Source of the DNA: a bacterium | Lineage (GTDB): Bacteria > Planctomycetota > UBA11346 | Length of the DNA: 5,092 nt | Direction of reading: 5' to 3' | Assembly: GCA_020049615.1 (NCBI GenBank) | Contig: JAIFKN010000242.1 | Coordinates: forward strand, 1 to 5,092 | Part shown: one piece after another, positions 1 to 5,092 of the stretch | Numbering within the stretch: position 1 is the first letter of the stretch | Layout: each line of letters begins with the position of its first letter | Translations under genes and position numbers: made by a program | Notes under the pieces: generated by a model | Database searches by the model: none | Told to the model about the DNA's origin: nothing | The model's input: the letters and a program-made list of their open reading frames with translations, nothing else

Positions 1-206
1 AGCCCGACATCTTCTGCAGCGGCATCAAGGACAAGTACGTGGTCGAGAAGATGGGCGTGCCGTGCAAGCAGCTGCACAGCTACGACTACGGCGGCCCCTA
101 CGCCGGGTTCAAGGGCGCGGCGAACTTCTACCACGAGATCGACCGCATGATCAGCAAGCGGATCTGGAAGATGATCGTCCCGCCGTGGAAGCAGGCAGCG
201 GCCTGA
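1..206 (+). CDS. nifD: Nitrogenase MoFe protein alpha chain NifD (C-terminal fragment, 5' end outside window)
   Basis: Last 67 residues of the alpha subunit of dinitrogenase, which with NifK forms the cytoplasmic alpha2-beta2 MoFe protein that reduces N2 to ammonia at FeMo-cofactor. The frame is read from base 3 (bases 1-2 finish a cut codon) to TGA at 204-206. The fragment shows CSGIKDKYVVEKMG followed by QLHSYDYGGPYAGFKGA. The His encoded at 75-77 corresponds by motif to Azotobacter alpha-His442, the imidazole ligand of the cofactor Mo. The tail FYHEIDRM...PPWK resembles NifD of anaerobe-type (group II/III) nitrogenases rather than group I. AnfD and VnfD also end in a PPWK-like tail, but those genes are normally followed by a small G-subunit gene. 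Here nifK begins 34 nt downstream, leaving no room for one, so NifD is preferred. The P-cluster ligands and the rest of the protein lie upstream of the window. Confidence 0.95.
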   Translation, partial: PDIFCSGIKDKYVVEKMGVPCKQLHSYDYGGPYAGFKGAANFYHEIDRMISKRIWKMIVPPWKQAAA

Positions 207-229
207 ACCAGCCAAACACCTACAACAAC

Positions 230-233
230 AAGG
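230..233 (+). promoter_or_regulatory. Weak Shine-Dalgarno for nifK
   Basis: AAGG lies 7 nt before the ATG at 241 in the short nifD-nifK gap (207-240). The rest of the gap is A/C-rich and shows no promoter or hairpin, which fits co-transcription of nifD and nifK. The match is only four bases, so it supports the ATG mainly by position. Confidence 0.45.
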
Positions 234-240
234 CCCAGCC

Positions 241-1614
241 ATGCTCGACCAGACCACCGCCACCATCACCGAGCGCACCGCGCTCAAGATCAACCCGGCC
301 AAGACCTGCCAGCCGGTCGGGGCGATGTACGCCGCCCTGGGCGTGCATGGCTGCCTGCCGCACAGCCACGGCAGCCAGGGCTGCTGCGCCTACCACCGCA
401 GCCAGCTGACCCGCCACTTCAAGGAGCCGATCATGGCTTCGACCAGCTCGTTCACCGAAGGGTCTTCGGTGTTCGGCGGCATGGCCAACCTCCAGCAGGC
501 CATCTCGACGATCTTCGAGATGTACGATCCGGAGATCATCGCCGTCCACACCACCTGCCTGTCGGAGACGATCGGGGACGACATCCCGACCATCATCGGC
601 AAATGCCAGAACGAGGGCAAGATCCCCGAGGGCAAGGTCGTCGTCCACTGCAACACGCCGAGCTACGTCGGCTCGCATGTCACCGGCTTCTCCAACATGG
701 TGAAGGGCTTCGTCAAGTACCTGGCGACCAGCACCGGCCGGCGCAGCGAGGCGGTGAACATCATCCCGGGCTGGGTCGAGCCGTCCGACATGGCGGAAAT
801 CAAGCGCTATGCCGCCTCGTTCAAGCTGCCGGCGATCATGCTGCCGGACACCAGCAGCGTGCTCGATGCCCCGACCACCGGCGAGCACAGCTTCTATCCC
901 AAGGGCGGCACGACCGTGCCGCAGGTCAGGGCGATGGGCGACGCCCGGCACACCCTGGCCCTGGGCAAGTGGGCCTCGGCCGACGCGGCCGAACTGCTGA
1001 CCAAGCAGTGCGAAGTGCCCCACGAGGTCCTCGACCTGCCCATCGGCCTGGCGGCGACCGACCGCTTCGTCTCGGCCCTGGCCAAGCTCTCGGGAACCGC
1101 CGTCCCCGAAGGGATCGAGGATGAGCGTGGCCGTCTGGTCGATGTGATCAGCGACATGCACCAGTACCTCGGCGGCAAGACGGTGGCGATCTGGGGCGAC
1201 CCGGACCAGGTCATCGCCCTGACCGAATTCTGCCGTGACATGGACATGAAGCCGGTGCATGTGCTGACCGGCGGCCACGGCCAGGCCTTCGAGGCCCGGA
1301 TCAAGGAGATCCTCGCCGGAAGCGTGCCGGATGCGAACATCAAGCAGCAGGGCGACCTGTTCCTGATGCACCAGTGGATCAAGAACCGCCCGGTCGACCT
1401 GATGATCGGCACCACCTACGGCAAGTTCATCAGCCGCGCCGAGGACATCCCGCTGGTGCGCTTCGGCTGGCCGATCCTCGACCGCGTCGGCCACAGCTAC
1501 TTCACCACCGTCGGCTACACCGGCAGCCTGCGCCTGGCGACCCAGATCATCACTGCGATCCAGGAGCGCCAGGATCGCGACGCCCCGGATCACGCCTTCG
1601 AACTGGTGTTGTAG
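241..1614 (+). CDS. nifK: Nitrogenase MoFe protein beta chain NifK
   Basis: 457-residue beta subunit of dinitrogenase, which carries the P-cluster with NifD and relays electrons from the Fe protein to FeMo-cofactor. All beta-side P-cluster ligands can be placed: Cys23 (KTCQPVGA), Cys48 (HGSQGC), Cys106 (HTTC) and Ser141 (NTPS). Their spacings of 25, 58 and 35 residues equal those of Azotobacter beta-Cys70, Cys95, Cys153 and Ser188, and Tyr51 matches beta-Tyr98. Other family blocks are SFTEGSSVFGG (70-80), SYVGSHVTGFSNM (141-153), DLPIGL.ATDRF (265-276), LFLMHQWI (373-380) and the C-terminal FELVL. The start at ATG 241 gives only 22 residues before the first ligand, about 47 fewer than group I NifK, which is normal for the short NifK of clostridial, methanogen and Desulfobacterota-type enzymes. 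The gene looks complete, with TAG at 1612-1614. It begins 34 nt after nifD and is surely co-transcribed with it. Confidence 0.98.
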   Translation: MLDQTTATITERTALKINPAKTCQPVGAMYAALGVHGCLPHSHGSQGCCAYHRSQLTRHFKEPIMASTSSFTEGSSVFGGMANLQQAISTIFEMYDPEIIAVHTTCLSETIGDDIPTIIGKCQNEGKIPEGKVVVHCNTPSYVGSHVTGFSNMVKGFVKYLATSTGRRSEAVNIIPGWVEPSDMAEIKRYAASFKLPAIMLPDTSSVLDAPTTGEHSFYPKGGTTVPQVRAMGDARHTLALGKWASADAAELLTKQCEVPHEVLDLPIGLAATDRFVSALAKLSGTAVPEGIEDERGRLVDVISDMHQYLGGKTVAIWGDPDQVIALTEFCRDMDMKPVHVLTGGHGQAFEARIKEILAGSVPDANIKQQGDLFLMHQWIKNRPVDLMIGTTYGKFISRAEDIPLVRFGWPILDRVGHSYFTTVGYTGSLRLATQIITAIQERQDRDAPDHAFELVL

Positions 1615-1624
1615 CTCTTTGCTC

Positions 1625-1740
1625 AGGGGCCTCGCCCCTACGGCCCGCTGGGCCTACCCCGGGCTTTGTCGGGGCTCGGTTTCCTAGGGCGAGCCTCGGA
1701 AACCGTGGGCGGATGGGCTTCGCCCATTCTATCCGCCCAC
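1625..1740. repeat. Tiled array of five inverted repeats (REP/BIME-like or structured mRNA element)
   Basis: Five hairpins follow each other with 0-2 nt between them. (1) AGGGGC 1625-1630 with GCCCCT 1634-1639, loop of 3. (2) GGCCC 1642-1646 with GGGCC 1650-1654, loop of 3. (3) CCCCG 1657-1661 with CGGGG 1670-1674. (4) CGGTTTCC 1677-1684 with GGAAACCG 1698-1705. (5) GTGGGCGGAT 1705-1714 with ATCCGCCCAC 1731-1740. All arms are perfect. The array begins 10 nt after the nifK stop and lies wholly outside coding sequence. Small GC-rich palindromes at such positions often belong to dispersed REP-type families, or act in RNA as 3'-end stabilisers or processing sites. That role is inferred here; the pairing itself is directly visible. 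Confidence 0.75.
1705..1740. repeat. Perfect 10-bp inverted repeat with a nested competing hairpin
   Basis: Arms GTGGGCGGAT (1705-1714) and ATCCGCCCAC (1731-1740) are exact reverse complements around a 16-nt spacer. Inside, ATGGGC (1713-1718) and GCCCAT (1722-1727) form a second 6-bp stem with a TTC loop that shares two bases with the outer left arm. The two stems can stack almost completely into one long hairpin. The GGGCTTCGCCC core is a common look of bacterial REP-like palindromes. No poly-T follows, so this is not a typical intrinsic terminator. Confidence 0.75.
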
Positions 1741-1798
1741 CGCCCCTCGGCGCCCGCCCCATCGCTGCGTGACGGGGCCCCCATCCACCCTGACCCAC

Positions 1799-1802
1799 GG
1801 GA
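1799..1802 (+). promoter_or_regulatory. Weak Shine-Dalgarno deciding the nifE start
   Basis: GGGA sits 7 nt before the ATG at 1810. It favours this start over in-frame upstream starts (for example TTG at 1666), which would drag the hairpin array into the coding sequence and add about 48 residues with no family counterpart. Confidence 0.45.
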
Positions 1803-1809
1803 ATCTGTC

Positions 1810-3150
1810 ATGCTCGACGCGCGCAAATCCCAGGTGGTGACGGCCGACGACGCCCGGGCGGTGGTCTGCGACCGCCCGAGCGTAGCCGGCTCGGTGACCC
1901 AGCGCGCCTGCACCTTCTGCGGGGCGCGGGTGGTGCTCTACCCGATCAGCGATGCCCTGCACCTGGTGCATGGCCCGTCCGGATGCGCCGCGTTCACCTG
2001 GGATATCAGGGGTTCGCTGTCCTCGGGTCCGCAGTTGCATCGGCTGTCGTTCAATACCGACATCCGCGAGAACGAGGTCATCTTCGGTGGTGAGAAGAAA
2101 CTGCTGCGCGCCCTGCGTGAACTGGTTGCCGAACACAAGCCCAAGGCCGCCTTCGTCTATGCCACCTGTCTGACCGGGGTGATCGGCGATGATGTCGAGG
2201 CGGTCTGCCGCACGGCGACGGCCGAACTGGGCATCCCAGTGATCCCGGTGCAGAGCGAAGGTTTCCGCGGCACCAAGAAGCAAGGCTACTCGGCCGCCTG
2301 CACCGCCCTCGGCCAACTGATCGGTACCGGCGCAACCGACGGCATCGGCAGGTTGTCGGTGAACATCCTGGGTGATTTCAACATCGCCGGCGAGATATGG
2401 ACGATCAAGGGCTACCTCGAGCGCATGGGCATCGAGGTGGTGGCGACGATGACCGGCGATGGCCGTGTTGACCACATCCGCCGCGCACACGGCGCCACGC
2501 TGAATGTGGTGCAGTGCGCGGGTTCGATGACCGGCCTGGCCAAGATGATGCAGGAGCGCTACGGCATCCCCTACATCCAGGTCTCGTTCTTCGGACTCGA
2601 GGATTGCGCCGATGCCCTGTACCAGATCGCCGGGCATTTCGCCGACAAGGACGTGATGACGCGGACGCGTCAGGTGGTGCGCGAGGAGACCGCCACGGTG
2701 CTGCCCGAGCTCGCCAGGCTCCGCCAGGATCTCAACGGCAAGGTGGCGGCCCTCTACGTCGGTGGGGCCTTCAAGGCATTCTCGCTGGTCAAGGCCCTGC
2801 GCCAGCTCGGCATGCGCGTGGCGATGGCCGGCACCCAGACCGGGGCGCAGGCCGACTACGAGCACCTCAAGGAGCTGTGCGATTCCGGCACCATCCTCGC
2901 CGACGACACCAATCCGCTCGAACTCGCCGGCTGGCTCTCCAGCTGCGACGTCGACCTGTTCATCGGCGGGGTCAAGGAACGGCCGGTGGCCTACAAGCTC
3001 GGCATCGGCTTCTGCGATCACAACCATGAGCGCAAGATCGGCCTCGCCGGTTTCGCCGGCATGACCTCGTTCGCCCGCGAGGTCCATGCGACGGTGATGA
3101 GTCCGGTGTGGAAGCTGGTTCCGCGCCGGGCAGCCCGGGGCACGCCATGA
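1810..3150 (+). CDS. nifE: FeMo-cofactor scaffold protein NifE
   Basis: 446-residue NifE, paralogue of NifD. With NifN it forms the alpha2-beta2 scaffold that accepts NifB-co and matures it (Mo and homocitrate insertion) before transfer to apo-NifDK. Cluster-site cysteines: Cys34 in RACTFCGAR, Cys59 in HGPSGC (25-residue spacing, as in Azotobacter NifE Cys37/Cys62) and Cys120 in YATC (Cys124 equivalent), with Cys236 in NVVQC matching the L-cluster ligand Cys250. Other blocks are WDIRGSLSSGP (64-74), FGGEKKL (92-98), VIPVQSEGFRGTKK (144-157), ILGDFNIAGEIW (186-197), YVGGAFKAFSL (316-326), GGVKERPVAYKLG (386-398) and DHNHERK (403-409). It ends SPVWKLVPRR plus six residues. Lys and RACTFC details fit the anaerobe-type lineage. 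The gene appears intact. Its TGA (3148-3150) overlaps the nifN ATG. The start at 1810 is chosen from family length and GGGA 7 nt upstream. Confidence 0.97.
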   Translation: MLDARKSQVVTADDARAVVCDRPSVAGSVTQRACTFCGARVVLYPISDALHLVHGPSGCAAFTWDIRGSLSSGPQLHRLSFNTDIRENEVIFGGEKKLLRALRELVAEHKPKAAFVYATCLTGVIGDDVEAVCRTATAELGIPVIPVQSEGFRGTKKQGYSAACTALGQLIGTGATDGIGRLSVNILGDFNIAGEIWTIKGYLERMGIEVVATMTGDGRVDHIRRAHGATLNVVQCAGSMTGLAKMMQERYGIPYIQVSFFGLEDCADALYQIAGHFADKDVMTRTRQVVREETATVLPELARLRQDLNGKVAALYVGGAFKAFSLVKALRQLGMRVAMAGTQTGAQADYEHLKELCDSGTILADDTNPLELAGWLSSCDVDLFIGGVKERPVAYKLGIGFCDHNHERKIGLAGFAGMTSFAREVHATVMSPVWKLVPRRAARGTP

Positions 3151-4484
3151 CCGCCGTCAGCATCAAGGTCCAACGCCCCGCCGCGACCAACACCTGCCGG
3201 GTCTGCGCTCCACTCGGTGCCGTGCTCGCCTTCCGTGGCGTCCGCGGCTGCGTGCCGCTGGTGCATGGTTCGCAGGGCTGCGCCACCTACATCCGCCGCT
3301 ACCTCATCTCCCATTTCCGCGAACCGATGGATGTGGCCTCGACCTCGTTCACCGAAAGCAGCACGGTGTTCGGCGGGCGCAGCAACCTCAACGAGGCGAT
3401 GGCGAACATCGCCAGCCAGTACCGGCCCGAGGTGGTCGGGGTGTGCACCACCTGCCTGGCCGAGACCATCGGCGAGGATACCCAGGGCATGCTCCGTGAC
3501 CTGGCGCGGGATCCGGCCCTGCCGCGCGCGCTGTTCGTCCCGACGCCCAGCTTCAAGGGCTGCCAGCACCGTGGCTTCCACGATGCGGTCGGCGCGATCC
3601 TCGCCCAGACCGCCGCTGGCGGCGAGCGGCTGCATCAGGTCAACCTCCTCGCTGGGCCGGTGTCGCCAGCCGACCTGCGCCATCTGCGCGAGGTGGTCGA
3701 TCAACTCGGCCTCCCGACCATCCTCTTCCCTGACTACAGCGAAACCCTGGATGGCCCGAGCCTGGCGGAGTACACGCCCATCCCGGCCGGTGGCGTCGGC
3801 CTCGACCAGCTCGCCCTGGCCGGCCGTTCGTCCTGCACCATCCAACTGGGCGCGGTGCTGGAGCCCGGTCCGGGCCACATCCTGGCCGAACGGCACGGCG
3901 TCCCGTTGCGGCGGCTCGGCCTGCCCATCGGGGTGACCGCGACTGACGCCGTCTTCCACGCCTTGGCTGAAGCTGCCGGCGCCCCGCTGCCCGAACGCCT
4001 CATCGCCGAGCGCGGCCGCCTGGTCGACGCCTATGTCGACGGGCACAAGTATCTCGCCGGCAAACGCGTCGCGCTGGTCGGAGATCCGGATCTGGTCGTC
4101 GCCCTGGCCGGATTCTGTACCGAGATCGGTCTGATTCCGGTCCTCGCTGCGAGTGGCGCGATCACCGGCCGTCTGGCCGCGGCCTTGGCGGCGGTCGGCG
4201 TCGGTGGTGCCGAGGCGCTGGAGGATGGCGACCACCAGCACATCGGCGAGCGCATCGAGCATCTGCGCCCGGATCTCATCCTCGGACCGAGCAAGAGCTA
4301 CACCACCTCGCGCAAGCTCAGCATCCCCCTGGTCCGCGTCGGCTTCCCGGTCCACGACCGCATCGGGGCCGGACGCATCCTGCATCTCGGCTACCGTGGG
4401 ACCCAGCGCCTGTTCGACGAGATCGTCAACACCCTCCTGGAGCACAACCAGGACGAAAGCGAGACCGGCTATGCCTATCTCTGA
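3147..4484 (+). CDS. nifN: FeMo-cofactor scaffold protein NifN
   Basis: 445-residue NifN, paralogue of NifK and partner of NifE in the cofactor-maturation scaffold. Recognised by NTCRVCAPLGA (15-25), HGSQGCATYIRRYLISHFREP (40-60), SFTESSTVFGG (67-77), TTCLAETIGED (101-111), PDYSETLDGP (195-204), LGLPIGVTATDAVF (257-270), YVDGHKYL.GKR (296-307), PSKSYTTSRKL.IPLVRVGFP (381-401) and LGYRGTQ (414-420). Cys45 (SQGC) is the family K-cluster ligand (Azotobacter Cys44). Unlike Azotobacter NifN, this protein also has Cys20 and Cys103 where NifK has P-cluster ligands. The ATG at 3147 overlaps the nifE stop as ATGA, with GGGG (3137-3140) 6 nt upstream, so translation is probably coupled. The frame is open back to a GTG at 3108, but that would lie deep inside nifE and is not needed. 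Complete, with TGA at 4482-4484. Confidence 0.96.
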   Translation: MTAVSIKVQRPAATNTCRVCAPLGAVLAFRGVRGCVPLVHGSQGCATYIRRYLISHFREPMDVASTSFTESSTVFGGRSNLNEAMANIASQYRPEVVGVCTTCLAETIGEDTQGMLRDLARDPALPRALFVPTPSFKGCQHRGFHDAVGAILAQTAAGGERLHQVNLLAGPVSPADLRHLREVVDQLGLPTILFPDYSETLDGPSLAEYTPIPAGGVGLDQLALAGRSSCTIQLGAVLEPGPGHILAERHGVPLRRLGLPIGVTATDAVFHALAEAAGAPLPERLIAERGRLVDAYVDGHKYLAGKRVALVGDPDLVVALAGFCTEIGLIPVLAASGAITGRLAAALAAVGVGGAEALEDGDHQHIGERIEHLRPDLILGPSKSYTTSRKLSIPLVRVGFPVHDRIGAGRILHLGYRGTQRLFDEIVNTLLEHNQDESETGYAYL

Positions 4485-5092
4485 CTGCCAGCCCGATGCC
4501 AAGACCGCTGCGCATCCCTGCTTTTCAGCGGATGCGAAGCACACCAACAGCCGCCTGCACGTGCCGGTGGCGCCGAAGTGCAACATCCAGTGCAACTACT
4601 GCAACCGGTCCTACGACTGCGTCGCCGAAAGCCGGCCGGGTGTGACCAGCACGGTGCTCGAACCGTGGCAGGCCGAGCGCTATGCCGAGGAGCTGATCGC
4701 CTCCGATCCGTCGATGACCCCCGGTGACGCCCTGGCCAACGCAGCCGCGTCGCTGGAGACCCTGACCCTGATCCATGCCGCGCATCCGACCGTCGCCCTG
4801 TGCGTGGCGACCAACGGGTTGGCCCTGCCCCAGCACGCCGATGCGCTGGCAGACGCCGGCGTCAGCCATGTCACGGTGACGGTCAACGCCGTCGATCCCG
4901 ACATCGGCAAGTGGCTCTACGCCTGGGTGCGCGACGGGAAGAACGTGCTGCGCGGCCGTGCCGCCGCCGAACTGCTCTGGCAACGGCAGCGCGAAGGCAT
5001 CGCCAAGCTGGTCGCCCGCGGCGTGGTGGTGAAGATCAACACCATCGTCGTGCCGGAGATCAACAGCGGGCACACCGGCGAGATCGCCGCCG
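4471..5092 (+). CDS. nifB: Radical-SAM FeMo-cofactor core synthase NifB (5' part; six-residue gap in a key motif)
   Basis: First 207 residues of NifB, which fuses two [4Fe-4S] clusters and inserts a SAM-derived carbide to make NifB-co for NifEN. Seen: HPCFS (15-19), the radical-SAM motif CNIQCNYC (Cys37, Cys41, Cys44) binding the SAM cluster, YDC then ESRPGVTS (48-60), ATNGLALP (113-120), VSHVTVTVNAVDP (131-143), Y.WV (150-153), RG (161-162) and VKINTIVVPEIN (187-198). The expected MTxxGIAGPGDPLAN reads MTPGDALAN (82-90). Compared with Azotobacter NifB from memory, residue spacing matches from Cys44 to Thr83 and is then exactly six shorter, with no frameshift. This may impair the enzyme or be a sequence error. 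ATG 4471 overlaps nifN by 14 nt and gives a normal N-terminus, and no better start lies before HPC. The SD is poor (GAGA 4461-4464), which suggests coupling to nifN. The C-terminal half is outside the window, so presence of a NifX-like domain is unknown. Confidence 0.93.
   Translation, partial: MPISDCQPDAKTAAHPCFSADAKHTNSRLHVPVAPKCNIQCNYCNRSYDCVAESRPGVTSTVLEPWQAERYAEELIASDPSMTPGDALANAAASLETLTLIHAAHPTVALCVATNGLALPQHADALADAGVSHVTVTVNAVDPDIGKWLYAWVRDGKNVLRGRAAAELLWQRQREGIAKLVARGVVVKINTIVVPEINSGHTGEIAA

Larger units (their letters stand above)
1615..1809. other. nifK-nifE intergenic spacer (195 nt), no gene
   Basis: The only substantial non-coding gap in the window. Most of it (1625-1740) is occupied by consecutive inverted repeats. 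The remainder (1741-1809) is C-rich leader ending in the nifE ribosome-binding region, with one more weak inverted repeat (GCCCC at 1756-1760 with GGGGC at 1774-1778). I see no sigma-54 -24/-12 element and no T-tract after any hairpin, so neither a separate nif promoter nor a classical terminator is supported. The nifE frame is open back to 1666, but that upstream part encodes nothing resembling NifE. Confidence 0.8.

Noticed and set aside
1..206. Alternative nitrogenase subunit (AnfD or VnfD) rather than NifD
   Set aside because: The PPWK tail is suggestive, but nifK follows after 34 nt with no G-subunit gene, and nifE-nifN-nifB of Mo-type follow directly.
220..1593. 457-codon open frame on the minus strand opposite nifK
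   Set aside because: It mirrors nifK almost exactly and its product is low-complexity Ala/Gly/Asp/Arg/His-rich with no recognisable family. It is a shadow of high-GC codon usage.
1601..1625. Possible sigma-54 promoter (TGG ... TTGCT) at the end of nifK
   Set aside because: The GG at 1605-1606 and GC at 1621-1622 are 16 nt apart instead of 12, so spacing is wrong and the -24 element is not conserved.
1625..1639. Intrinsic terminator just after nifK
   Set aside because: The hairpin is GC-rich but is followed by ACGGCCC, not a T-run, and the downstream genes lack their own visible promoter.
1666..1809. N-terminal extension of NifE from a TTG at 1666
   Set aside because: The extra 48 residues are encoded by the hairpin array and C-rich leader, match no NifE N-terminus, and the ATG at 1810 has a ribosome-binding match and family-normal length.
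1729..3087. 452-codon minus-strand frame opposite nifE
   Set aside because: Same type of GC-driven antisense shadow. nifE on the plus strand has every family motif.
3108..3146. Upstream GTG start for nifN
   Set aside because: It would overlap nifE by 43 nt and add 13 residues not expected in NifN. The ATGA overlap at 3147 is the usual coupled arrangement.
3018..4595. 525-codon minus-strand frame spanning nifE end, nifN and nifB start
   Set aside because: It crosses three well-supported plus-strand genes, has no recognisable motif, and is compositionally typical of an antisense shadow.
4714..4730. Frameshift in nifB at the unusual motif
   Set aside because: Reading frame and conserved NifB residues continue on both sides in the same frame. 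The anomaly is a loss of a whole number of codons.

Overview
The window is an internal slice of a molybdenum-nitrogenase operon read entirely on the + strand, in the order nifD (3' end) - nifK - nifE - nifN - nifB (5' part). NifDK is the catalytic MoFe protein. NifEN is its paralogous scaffold, on which the FeMo-cofactor precursor is matured. NifB is the radical-SAM enzyme that makes the 8Fe carbide core (NifB-co) passed to NifEN. The window therefore carries the catalytic and core cofactor-building genes as one dense unit.

The organism is a high-GC bacterium (roughly two thirds G+C by eye), and the taxon cannot be fixed from this sequence. The proteins look like the nitrogenase lineage found in anaerobes and methanogens (often called group II/III: Desulfobacterota, Chlorobiota, Clostridia, Verrucomicrobiota and others), not the Azotobacter/Klebsiella/Rhizobium group I. 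Three points support this: NifK lacks the N-terminal extension of about 47 residues, NifD ends in a GPYAGFKGA..FYHEIDRM type tail, and NifE has an RACTFCGARVVL type cluster site. The compact D-K-E-N-B order, with no nifT, nifY or nifX in between, agrees.

Layout: 1-206 is the NifD C-terminus with the FeMo-cofactor His. 241-1614 is nifK after a 34-nt gap. 1615-1809 is the only sizeable non-coding stretch (195 nt) and is filled by five near-contiguous inverted repeats. 1810-3150 is nifE. 3147-4484 is nifN, overlapping nifE by ATGA. 4471-5092 is nifB, overlapping nifN by 14 nt and running off the window. nifE, nifN and nifB are probably translationally coupled, while the hairpin array separates the abundant structural genes from the biosynthetic genes.

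Two things stand out. First, NifB appears to lack exactly six residues of its near-invariant GIAGPGDPLAN segment, at the junction 4719/4720. The reading frame stays open, and the lost piece is the part of the radical-SAM core expected to help hold SAM. Second, the nifK-nifE spacer is a tiled array of hairpins with a competing alternative fold. No clearly new defence or mobile system is visible.
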